A DNA stretch of 6,235 nt from Spirochaetaceae bacterium (GCA_031255395.1 JAIRSQ010000032.1:1-6235), one strand, 5' to 3'; shown: positions 1 to 5,709, counted from the stretch's first letter. The notes: a model not told the origin generated them from the letters alone. Translations and numbers: made by a program.

Positions 1-1478
1 TATTTTATGTTCGTGTATTCGCCGACAAGGTTATAAATCTGCCACGCATGGCCGTCAATGTCAAACACCCGCGAGTCGTAGGCCTCGTACATCGAAGGGA
101 GGGGAGCCACGGGCAGCGGCACGAATACGGACTCAGGGGACGCGTTCAGAGCGACCCATGACACGACGTTGATAGGATACGGCAGATCGGAACGTGCCTG
201 ATTGACGTAGGTAACATTGGTGTAGTATATGCCTATGGCCCGTTCCCACGCGCCGATAAGCTCCGCCGAAGGATCGCCGACATCCCCGCCAGGATCGTTC
301 GGCCCCAGATAACGGTTGGGGTTGCCCCACGGGCCCGCCGCCATCCCTTTGGTAAGGTCGAACTCGGTGCCTTCATAATGATCGCGGTGCATGGCGATGA
401 CATCGGTCAAAGTGATGGGCTTGTCGGGCTTCACCGAAAAAGGATAGGCGCGTGTCAGTCCGCCCGTCCCGTCTGTCACCCACGGGGACAGCTTGAGGGA
501 CGGTGCCATGAGTGAAAGCCCGCGCCATACCCGCCGCAACGAGTAGTACGGATGGCTGTATTCGCCCTTACTAACCGTCGCAAGCCAGTCCATGAGCTCA
601 GGATTGTCCGTGGACGGGGTGAACCAGCCCAGCTCTGACGCGATGGAAAACAGGTGATCGCCGTACATCAGGCTGATGTTCCGTTCCGCCGGGTCCACAT
701 CGCGGATGCGAAACTCGTTGGCCGCGATAAAAAACTCGCCGTCCGGCACCAGACGGGCGACCCACAACCCTCCGGCCTTCCCGTCGTAGTCTGTGGGCAA
801 GGGGGCCATTTCGATGACCCACGCCTCGTTCGCGTCCCCTACCGGCAGAGTTTCGCCCGTGCCCCAGTAGCCGTATTTGTCGATAAGGAACCCAATCAGC
901 TTAACCGCATCGCGGGCGGTCTTGCAGTTTTCCAGCGCGATGCGGGAAAGTTCCGAAGAGTAAAAAATGCGCTTACCCGGCACAGGCTCAATGGTCGCCT
1001 TTGAACCGTTGGTACATTCGCCGAACATCACTCCCCATTCATTGGAAATGCCGTAGCTGCAATCCAGATAGGAATATGTCGTCTCCCGGTCTTTTTCGCC
1101 CAAAACCGCAAATATCTCGCTGTACGGCACCGCGCCGATAGCTTTCGTGCGGGGCATACCGGGGTGGCGGTAGGCGTCCGGGCCGTCATCCTTTTGAATT
1201 CTGGGGATAAGAAATGCGTTGTATTCCGGCATATTTTCCAACGCTACCGCGCTGGGATAGACGAGGCGAGCCCCGTTCGGGTCGATGGCGGCGCGTGGAA
1301 CATAGACGATGCTCGAATCGTTATCGAGATGCCCGTCATCGGAATGGCTCACCATGACGCTTCCGTCAGCGCTTGCCCCCTTCGTAACGATGGTCGTTGT
1401 GCAGGCGAAAGCCGCTGAATTGCCAAACAGAGCGCACGCCGCGATTAAAGCGACGGCTTTTTTCATAAAATCTGTCAT
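1..1478 (-). CDS. Secreted C69-family dipeptidase, partial (3' end beyond window)
   Basis: Peptidase family C69 enzymes are Ntn hydrolases that cleave dipeptides with an N-terminal cysteine nucleophile. Translation from ATG 1478 gives 492 open codons with no frame break. Residues 1-25 look like a Sec signal peptide: short basic start, Ala/Leu-rich core, and AFA just before Cys26. The mature protein would begin CTTIVTKGASADGS, the family's usual N-terminus, so signal cleavage should expose Cys26 as the nucleophile. Other family features are CSYGISNEWGV, GDANEAWVIEM and, towards the C-terminus, HYEGTEFDLTKGMAAGPWGN. The start at 1478 is preferred over ATG 1466 because AGGAGA at 1496-1491 lies 12 bases upstream of it. 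The last two bases are TA. Family resemblance (WQIYNLVGEYTNIK followed by an expected Tyr) suggests that the frame continues past the edge. No neighbour shares its strand nearby, so it may be transcribed alone. Family and secretion are well supported; the exact substrate is unknown. Confidence 0.9.
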   Translation of the reverse strand, partial: MTDFMKKAVALIAACALFGNSAAFACTTTIVTKGASADGSVMVSHSDDGHLDNDSSIVYVPRAAIDPNGARLVYPSAVALENMPEYNAFLIPRIQKDDGPDAYRHPGMPRTKAIGAVPYSEIFAVLGEKDRETTYSYLDCSYGISNEWGVMFGECTNGSKATIEPVPGKRIFYSSELSRIALENCKTARDAVKLIGFLIDKYGYWGTGETLPVGDANEAWVIEMAPLPTDYDGKAGGLWVARLVPDGEFFIAANEFRIRDVDPAERNISLMYGDHLFSIASELGWFTPSTDNPELMDWLATVSKGEYSHPYYSLRRVWRGLSLMAPSLKLSPWVTDGTGGLTRAYPFSVKPDKPITLTDVIAMHRDHYEGTEFDLTKGMAAGPWGNPNRYLGPNDPGGDVGDPSAELIGAWERAIGIYYTNVTYVNQARSDLPYPINVVSWVALNASPESVFVPLPVAPLPSMYEAYDSRVFDIDGHAWQIYNLVGEYTNIK

Positions 1479-1490
1479 AATTTTGTTTAT

Positions 1491-1496
1491 TCTCCT
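1491..1496 (-). promoter_or_regulatory. Ribosome binding site of the C69 dipeptidase
   Basis: The minus strand reads AGGAGA, 12 bases before ATG 1478 and 24 before ATG 1466. It therefore decides for the upstream start, which adds MTDF to the signal peptide. The spacing is slightly long. Confidence 0.6.
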
Positions 1497-1519
1497 ATTT
1501 TTTTCTGAAGATTGTTATT

Positions 1520-1562
1520 TGAGCCTGTTACAAACTGAAGTTTTGGAACAAGCTCATTTTTT
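1520..1562 (+). terminator. Hairpin with T-run (terminator-like, possibly a leader element)
   Basis: Arms 1520-1534 and 1542-1556 pair at 13 of 15 positions (mismatches 1525/1551 and 1530/1546) around a 7-base loop. Six T residues follow at 1557-1562 on the plus strand. This is the form of an intrinsic terminator for plus-strand transcription, yet no plus-strand gene ends here. On the minus strand the same dyad would lie in the 5' leader of the dipeptidase mRNA, between its candidate promoter and its ribosome binding site, with no T-run after it. It could block antisense transcription, stabilise the leader, or be a protein-binding dyad. The structure is clear; the role is not. Confidence 0.5.
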
Positions 1563-1564
1563 AC

Positions 1565-1592
1565 GCTATACTGAAAACGTCCCTATTTGCAA
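1565..1592 (-). promoter_or_regulatory. Candidate promoter of the C69 dipeptidase
   Basis: The minus strand reads TTGCAA (1592-1587), a 16-base spacer, then TATAGC (1570-1565). Each hexamer matches the sigma70 consensus at four of six positions. Transcription would start near 1558, leaving a leader of about 80 bases that contains the hairpin at 1520-1556. This is a weak match, reported because it is correctly placed. Confidence 0.3.
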
Positions 1593-1643
1593 TAATCAGA
1601 GGCAATGAAAAATATCCGCGACGGCAATTCCGGTTTCGAGCGC

Positions 1644-1661
1644 GCAAACGGCGTTGTTTGC
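1644..1661. repeat. GCAAAC inverted repeat upstream of the hydrogenase promoter
   Basis: GCAAAC (1644-1649) and GTTTGC (1656-1661) form a perfect 6-bp dyad with a 6-base centre. A third GCAAAC lies at 1727-1732, at the predicted transcription start. It runs into a second dyad, CAACG-GCG-CGTTG (1732-1744). The two sites also share a GGCG(CG)TTG-like segment. Sites on both sides of a promoter are a common operator arrangement, but no known regulator consensus was recognised. Confidence 0.35.
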
Positions 1662-1691
1662 CATAAAGCGCGGCTGGAGTGAAAATAGAGC

Positions 1692-1720
1692 TTGACGCGC
1701 CTGCATGGAACGTGTAGACT
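1692..1720 (+). promoter_or_regulatory. Sigma70-type promoter of the hydrogenase-like gene
   Basis: TTGACG (1692-1697, five of six to consensus) and TAGACT (1715-1720, four of six) are separated by exactly 17 bases. The expected start near 1727 gives a leader of about 48 bases, which begins with the CAACG-GCG-CGTTG dyad and ends with the ribosome binding site. Confidence 0.65.
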
Positions 1721-1760
1721 TGAAAAGCAAACAACGGCGCGTTGCCCCCGTATAACCCGC

Positions 1761-1766
1761 AAGGAG
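1761..1766 (+). promoter_or_regulatory. Ribosome binding site that sets the hydrogenase start
   Basis: AAGGAG ends 8 bases before ATG 1775. This selects ATG 1775 over the in-frame TTG at 1742, which would add 11 residues of no family resemblance and start within the leader dyad. Confidence 0.8.
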
Positions 1767-1774
1767 ATTTAAAA

Positions 1775-3934
1775 ATGACGAGGCTCATAAAGGTTGACGC
1801 GGGAAAGTGCAATAACTGCCACTCCTGCATATCGGTCTGCCCGGTGAAAAACTGTCTTGACGGATCTGGCGACAAGATAGCGATCATAGCGGAACGATGT
1901 TTGGGTTGCGGACGTTGCGTTACCGCCTGCGCAAGTCGAGCCCGCTCCTTAAACGACGATACGGAAGCGTTCTTCGAAGCGCTTGACTCCAAGACTCCGG
2001 CAATAGTTATGGCGGCTCCGTCCATCGTAACCGTGTTCGACGATGTTTTCCGGCTGGCGGGATTTTTGAAATCTTGCGGCGTTTTGGCGTTCTTTGATGT
2101 CGCCTTCGGCGCCGAATTGACTGTTCGCAGCTATCTCGAATACGCGCGAGAAGCAAACCCGCGTATAATCATAGCGCAACCCTGCTCCGCCATCGTCAAT
2201 TACTGCGAGATGTACGCTCCCGGCCTCTTGAAGTACCTCGCTCCGGTTCATAGCCCGATGCTGCACGCGGCGATAATGATAAAGAATTACTATCCTGAAT
2301 ACGCGGGAGCGAAGATTGCGGCAATATCGCCCTGCGTGGCAAAGAAGCGCGAATTTGAAGAGACGGGCTATATTGATTTTAACGTAACCATGACCGGATT
2401 AAAAAGCTATCTCGAAAAAAAAAATATCGATATAAACGGTTTTGACCCGTGCGATTTTGACGGCCCAATGCCGGAACGCGCCGTGTCGTTTTCGTCGCCC
2501 GGCGGATTAAAAACCACGATTCTGCGGGACGCTACTGCACTGGCGGGCAAAATACGGCAGGTTGAAGGCACTTCAACCGTCTATAAATACCTTGACAGTA
2601 TTCCGGTTATGCTTGAAGAGGGAGTTGCCCCTTTCATCGTTGACTGCCTTAGCTGTTCCGCCGGCTGTAACGGCGGGCCGGGCACGCCGAATTTTGACCG
2701 TCCTGTCGACTCGCTGGAGAACAGGATAGAGGAGCGGCTCAAGGAACAGACGCGGCGCAACAGGCATATTTTCGGCAACCGCATAAAAGGCGAGATAAAC
2801 CGTTTCTGGAAGCCGGGTCTTTACGGCCGCTCGTACAAAGATTGCAGCGAAAATCTTTCAGGTTACCGCATACCGACCGAGAAAGACCTCAATCTTATAT
2901 ATTACAGGATGAAGAAGACAGGCGAGTCCGATTTCCTTAACTGCGCCGCCTGCGGGTATGGCAGTTGCCGCGGCATGGCGGAGGCAATATTTAACGGGCT
3001 GAACCGTCCCGAAAACTGCCACCTCTACCTGAAAAAAGAAGTTGACGAGCGACTGCACGAGCATAGAAGCATCCTCGAATACGTGCGGGAAGGCATATTT
3101 CTGCTTGACAGCGGCTGGCGTATCCTGCCGTCTTATTCTAAGGCTCTGGAAGAAATTTTTAGGCGCGATATGCTGGCGGGGCTTCCTGTCATGGAAATTT
3201 TTTCAGGGTTTTTTAGCAAAGAAAAATTAAAAGAAATCGAAGCGTTTCTGGACGAGGCTTTCGATATATCGGTACCGTACAGCGAAATTCAAAATGCCAT
3301 ACTGCAGGAAGGCACAGAAGCCAGTTTTGTGAACCTTGACGGCGGCTTTGACAAGCGTTTGCTCTATTTCGCTGTCGAACGGATAGGGGACGAAAAAACC
3401 GTGCAAAAACTACTCGTCATCGTCAGGGACGGCAGCGCAAGCGGCGCCGTGAAAAACGGAAACGCGGAAAAAACAGAACCGTCCCCGGCGGTTTTTAAAC
3501 AGATTGAGGGCAGTCTTGCCGGTTTTTCCGGCAACAGGACGCTTAGGCTGGCATTGCAAGCGCTGGCCGAAAAATGCCTTGCGTTCTGCGCTACGCCATT
3601 AGGCAGGATGGCGCCAGGCAAGGCCGCGGGAGAGCGAATATCATTTAACGCGCGTTACGGCGGCGAGCGCCTTTACGTTTCGTGCCGCCATAACGGAGCC
3701 GGGCTGGACGGCGGCAAGGTCGCGCGGGCGGCCGGCGAGGCGGACACGGCAAATCGCTCGGAACGCGAGACGGCGCGGCTTTTTTACAGGCTATGTCTTT
3801 CCGGAATAACGGGCGAACTAAAATCCCTTTCCTGCGTCGGCATACAGATAGCCAATAAAAAAGATTACTGCCGTCTGGATCTGGTTTTCCTGAAGGCTAA
3901 GGCTGCGGAATTGGCGATAGCCAGTATAGAATAG
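1775..3934 (+). CDS. Sensory-type [FeFe]-hydrogenase-like protein: ferredoxin, H-cluster, Fe-S, PAS and CheA-like tail
   Basis: A 719-residue cytoplasmic protein with no membrane segment, probably sensing H2 or redox state rather than carrying bulk H2 metabolism. Residues 1-55 carry two ferredoxin [4Fe-4S] sites (Cys12, 15, 18, 22 and Cys42, 45, 48, 52). Residues about 75-305 are the hydrogenase large-subunit domain. Its four H-cluster cysteines are recognisable: Cys137 (AQPCSAIV), Cys187 (SPCVAKKREFE), and Cys294/Cys298 (CSAGCNGG). The usual TSCCP motif is altered, so the proton-relay cysteine is absent, as in PAS-linked group C enzymes. Cys390, 393, 398 and 415 (C-x2-C-x4-C-x16-C) form a further Fe-S domain. 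Residues about 430-550 look like a PAS domain (EYVREGIFLLDSGWRI). Residues about 570-705 resemble a CheA-type ATPase domain lacking its N-box and DxGxG aspartate. No His-phosphotransfer or dimerisation domain is evident. The gene appears monocistronic, with its own promoter. Hydrogenase family and Fe-S domains are firm; the sensor role is inferred. Confidence 0.9.
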   Translation: MTRLIKVDAGKCNNCHSCISVCPVKNCLDGSGDKIAIIAERCLGCGRCVTACASRARSLNDDTEAFFEALDSKTPAIVMAAPSIVTVFDDVFRLAGFLKSCGVLAFFDVAFGAELTVRSYLEYAREANPRIIIAQPCSAIVNYCEMYAPGLLKYLAPVHSPMLHAAIMIKNYYPEYAGAKIAAISPCVAKKREFEETGYIDFNVTMTGLKSYLEKKNIDINGFDPCDFDGPMPERAVSFSSPGGLKTTILRDATALAGKIRQVEGTSTVYKYLDSIPVMLEEGVAPFIVDCLSCSAGCNGGPGTPNFDRPVDSLENRIEERLKEQTRRNRHIFGNRIKGEINRFWKPGLYGRSYKDCSENLSGYRIPTEKDLNLIYYRMKKTGESDFLNCAACGYGSCRGMAEAIFNGLNRPENCHLYLKKEVDERLHEHRSILEYVREGIFLLDSGWRILPSYSKALEEIFRRDMLAGLPVMEIFSGFFSKEKLKEIEAFLDEAFDISVPYSEIQNAILQEGTEASFVNLDGGFDKRLLYFAVERIGDEKTVQKLLVIVRDGSASGAVKNGNAEKTEPSPAVFKQIEGSLAGFSGNRTLRLALQALAEKCLAFCATPLGRMAPGKAAGERISFNARYGGERLYVSCRHNGAGLDGGKVARAAGEADTANRSERETARLFYRLCLSGITGELKSLSCVGIQIANKKDYCRLDLVFLKAKAAELAIASIE

Positions 3935-3953
3935 GAATGGTGAGACGAGTGTC

Positions 3954-3967
3954 CTTTGGGGTCAGGC
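3954..3967. repeat. 14-bp inverted repeat, left copy (REP-like motif)
   Basis: CTTTGGGGTCAGGC here is the exact reverse complement of 5585-5598. The pair brackets the exbB-exbD-exbD operon. This copy overlaps the end of the last exbD: its TGA stop and most of the last sense codon lie in the motif. GGGGTCAGG-type motifs recur as REP-like repeats in many bacterial genomes, so this could be a dispersed repeat rather than the end of a mobile unit. Confidence 0.6.
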
Positions 3968-4366
3968 GTTGTCCCGAACCACGAAGGAAACTACGCGGTA
4001 TTCCAGCAATTGCAGTATTTCAAGAACATTGTTTACTTTGGCAAAAGGGACGTCCCTGTCCGCGATGATGTGTATCCGCGTGTCCGGGGCGGAGCGGTAC
4101 AGATCGTCGACAGCGATTTCCACTTCGGCCAAGGTCGAGGGCGCGCCGTTTATGTAGACAGTGCCGGATTCGTCTATCCATAATTCAAGATTCTTTTTGT
4201 CGTTTACCTTAGTGGCGGCCTCGTCAGCTTCCGGGTAATCGATTTTTACCTCTTTGCGGTAGTTTATCAGCGAAACGAGCATTATGAATATCAGAAGCAG
4301 GAACGCGACATCGGACATCGCGTTCATCGGGACCAGAAACGGGCGGCGTGGGCGGCTGAACCTCAT
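3962..4366 (-). CDS. exbD: ExbD/TolR-family protein (second copy)
   Basis: A 134-residue inner-membrane protein. With ExbB it forms a proton-driven motor that energises a TonB- or TolA-type partner across the periplasm. A basic N-terminus (MRFSRPRRP) precedes one membrane segment at about residues 18-36. Asp19 in AMSDVAFLLLIF matches the conserved ion-carrying aspartate of the family. The periplasmic domain has the expected pattern (LWIDESGTVYING, then HIIADRDVPFAKV). The start is ATG 4366, which overlaps the TGA of the preceding exbD as ATGA and follows GAGGCGGAAGG; this indicates translational coupling. The longer reading from 4450 would run deep into the preceding gene. The stop lies within a 14-bp repeat, and only 27 bases separate it from the convergent hydrogenase gene. 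This copy is the more typical ExbD of the two. Confidence 0.9.
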   Translation of the reverse strand: MRFSRPRRPFLVPMNAMSDVAFLLLIFIMLVSLINYRKEVKIDYPEADEAATKVNDKKNLELWIDESGTVYINGAPSTLAEVEIAVDDLYRSAPDTRIHIIADRDVPFAKVNNVLEILQLLEYRVVSFVVRDNA

Positions 4367-4767
4367 CCTTCCGCCTCTTTCATCTTGAACGAAAAGGATT
4401 CGACCCTTAGCTTTTGGGCGAGTTCCACGAAAGACACTACGCTCTGCCATGGCGCATCGGGCGAAATTGACAGCGCTACGGCAAGGTTTGGGTTCCGTGC
4501 CGTGCCGTTCCTTACGGTCCGTTCCACAGTTCCCATGTCAACCGCGCTTCCGCCCGAAATTACGCTGCCCGACCCGTCAATTTCGTAGCGGAGTATGTCC
4601 TCCCGTGCCACAAGGCGCGTAGAATCTTTGGCGGGCAGGTTTATCAAAAAGCCTTTGTTTATGTTGAATCCGGCGATAACGATAAAATAGATTATCAGCA
4701 AAAATGCCAGATCGCTTAAGGCCGAATTCTCTTCAAACTTTTTTTTAGCGCGCCGCTTAATTGCCAC
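4363..4767 (-). CDS. exbD: ExbD/TolR-family protein (first, divergent copy)
   Basis: A 134-residue protein, the same length as the next gene but with little sequence identity to it. A basic N-terminus (MAIKRRAKKK) leads to one membrane segment at about residues 17-36. Asp19 in ALSDLAFLLIIYF is at the same residue number as in the second copy and corresponds to the family's ion-carrying aspartate. The periplasmic part (about 40-134) has the ExbD fold pattern only loosely. The start is GTG 4767, overlapping the last 11 bases of exbB, with GGAG 10 bases upstream. No nearby ATG gives a complete membrane segment. It overlaps exbD2 by 4 bases. It probably sits with ExbB and the other ExbD in one complex, perhaps as a heterodimer; that is an inference from layout and length. 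Confidence 0.87.
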   Translation of the reverse strand: MAIKRRAKKKFEENSALSDLAFLLIIYFIVIAGFNINKGFLINLPAKDSTRLVAREDILRYEIDGSGSVISGGSAVDMGTVERTVRNGTARNPNLAVALSISPDAPWQSVVSFVELAQKLRVESFSFKMKEAEG

Positions 4768-5395
4768 CGCTCGCGATCTCCAGTATTAATTCCGAGCAGG
4801 ATTTTTCGGCGGCGGCGGCAAAACCGTCCACGGCGTGGGTCAAAAGCGAGTTGGCGACCATCGCGATTATCGCGATTATAAGGCCGAAAACAGTGGTTAT
4901 CAGCGCCTCGTAGATGCCGTTGGCGACTATCTGAGCGTTCACCTCCGTGGCTTCCGCTATCGATTTGAACGCGCCTATCATGCCGGAAACCGTTCCCAGA
5001 AAGCCGGTAAGCGGCGATATGGCTCCGAGCGCGGTAAGAAAGTCAAAGCCGCTTTCCAGTTCGTTGACGCGGTTCAGCGCCTCCGTCTCCGCCGCCTTTT
5101 CCATCATGCTTTCCGATTGCCCGGCGCGGTTTAGCAGCGCAAGAAGTATCCGCGCCCCCGCGGACCGCTTTGTTTTTCCGGCCAGATATTCCTTCGCTCC
5201 CGCTATATCTTTTTCGCGCGCGTATTTCATCACGTTCCGGTTAAGTTCTTCCATCCGCAGGTCATGGGATAGCAGGAATATGACCCGCTCCAGCGCTATC
5301 GACACTGTCGCAATCGAAAAAACCAGCAGCGGCCACATAAAAATGCCGCCCATCCTAAAAAATTCCAGCAGTTGCAACCCTTCGGCGTTACTCAT
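4757..5395 (-). CDS. exbB: ExbB/TolQ/MotA-family proton channel protein
   Basis: A 212-residue inner-membrane protein, a normal length for the family. It forms the multimeric channel that surrounds ExbD and couples proton flow to movement of a periplasm-spanning partner. Three membrane segments are visible at about 19-42 (MWPLLVFSIATVSIALERVI), 118-143 and 162-185. The second contains GFLGTVSGMIGAF and the third ALITTVFGLIIAIIA, both typical of MotA/TolQ/ExbB domains. A large cytoplasmic loop separates segments 1 and 2. ATG 5395 was chosen because AGGA lies 7 bases upstream and because the protein then starts like its relatives. Extending to 5539 would add 48 residues translated from repeat DNA. 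It is the first gene of the operon. No TonB, TolA or receptor gene is present, so the client is unknown. Confidence 0.92.
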   Translation of the reverse strand: MSNAEGLQLLEFFRMGGIFMWPLLVFSIATVSIALERVIFLLSHDLRMEELNRNVMKYAREKDIAGAKEYLAGKTKRSAGARILLALLNRAGQSESMMEKAAETEALNRVNELESGFDFLTALGAISPLTGFLGTVSGMIGAFKSIAEATEVNAQIVANGIYEALITTVFGLIIAIIAMVANSLLTHAVDGFAAAAEKSCSELILEIASGGN

Positions 5396-5402
5396 TTTAC
5401 CG

Positions 5403-5406
5403 TCCT
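5403..5406 (-). promoter_or_regulatory. Ribosome binding site that sets the exbB start
   Basis: The minus strand reads AGGA, followed by 7 bases and then ATG 5395. It supports the 212-residue form over the longer open frame. Confidence 0.65.
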
Positions 5407-5461
5407 GCCCCAATGTTACCCGTTTTCCCCTCCGCTGTGAAGGCGGCCCGGCAAACAATGC

Positions 5462-5570
5462 CATTGCGAGACCTCGGCAAATTGCCGCAGCAACTTGCCG
5501 ATAGCGGCGAAACAATCCAACAAAGGGCAATCCCCGCACTGGATCGCTTAGCCCTGGCGGGCTCGCAATG
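5462..5570. repeat. 109-bp MITE-like element with CATTGCGAG ends
   Basis: A perfect 9-bp terminal inverted repeat, CATTGCGAG (5462-5470) and CTCGCAATG (5562-5570), bounds a structured interior. Inside are CGGCAA-A-TTGCCG (5475-5487) and GCCC-TGGC-GGGC (5551-5562), either of which could form a hairpin. On the minus strand the end reads GTCATTGCGAG followed by GATCCAGTGCGGGGATTG. Repeats of that style, with GTCATTGCGAG ends and internal GGATTG, are scattered through many bacterial genomes. There is no coding capacity and no clear target duplication. It is probably a non-autonomous dispersed repeat. Confidence 0.65.
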
Positions 5571-5584
5571 ACGACAGCCTAGGG

Positions 5585-5598
5585 GCCTGACCCCAAAG
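5585..5598. repeat. 14-bp inverted repeat, right copy (REP-like palindrome)
   Basis: GCCTGACCCCAAAG is the exact reverse complement of 3954-3967. With the bases just before it, it forms GGGG-CCTGA-CCCC (5582-5594), a compact GC-rich hairpin typical of REP-like sequences. It lies upstream of exbB, just outside the MITE-like element. Confidence 0.6.
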
Positions 5599-5625
5599 CA
5601 AGCCGACTCGCAGCCCTACAATCGG

Positions 5626-5667
5626 CCTCATTCCTAATGGCTCATTGCTCACTACTCATTACTCATT
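5626..5667. repeat. Degenerate 7-bp tandem repeat, six units
   Basis: On the plus strand the units are CCTCATT, CCTAATG, GCTCATT, GCTCACT, ACTCATT and ACTCATT (minus-strand form roughly AATGAGY). The period of 7 holds without insertion across 42 bases. It resembles the short heptameric tandem repeats found between genes in several bacterial groups, and copy number may vary between strains. No function can be read from it. Confidence 0.65.
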
Positions 5668-5679
5668 AAGCACGCGGGT

Positions 5680-5709
5680 TTGACTATCCTTTAGCAACGC
5701 GGATAGACT
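5680..5709 (+). promoter_or_regulatory. Candidate promoter of the ABC chimera
   Basis: TTGACT (5680-5685) and TAGACT (5704-5709) are 18 bases apart. The -10 hexamer is identical to that proposed for the hydrogenase-like gene. The expected start, 6-7 bases past the -10, falls on or next to the A of ATG 5716, which would make the mRNA leaderless. Confidence 0.5.

Noticed and set aside
654..1608. Plus-strand open frames at 654-1004, 1164-1418 and 1309-1608
   Set aside because: The first two are fully antisense to the C69 dipeptidase. The third extends past its start through the hairpin region. None shows a domain or a supporting ribosome binding site.
1742..1774. TTG start giving the hydrogenase 11 extra residues
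   Set aside because: AAGGAG is placed for ATG 1775. The extra residues are unlike ferredoxin N-termini and begin inside the leader dyad.
1561..2025. 154-codon minus-strand frame over the hydrogenase start
   Set aside because: It runs antisense through the ferredoxin domain and promoter of the hydrogenase-like gene, has no family resemblance, and is a shadow.
3935..3961. Shared terminator between the converging hydrogenase and exbD genes
   Set aside because: The 27-base gap has no clear stem with a T-run on either strand; only the GGGGTCAGG repeat overlaps it.
4367..4450. 28-residue N-terminal extension of the second ExbD
   Set aside because: It would overlap the first exbD by 88 bases. The ATGA overlap at 4363-4366, with its own Shine-Dalgarno-like sequence, fits better.
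4947..5504. 185-codon open frame on the plus strand opposite exbB
   Set aside because: It is rich in Ser, Arg and Ala with no recognisable domain, and it lies antisense to a clear three-segment ExbB. It is a shadow of that gene.
5396..5539. 48-residue N-terminal extension of ExbB
   Set aside because: The added part is translated from the MITE-like repeat and has no ExbB likeness; ATG 5395 has its own ribosome binding site.
5626..5667. CRISPR array
   Set aside because: The 7-bp units are contiguous with no spacers, so this is a simple tandem repeat.
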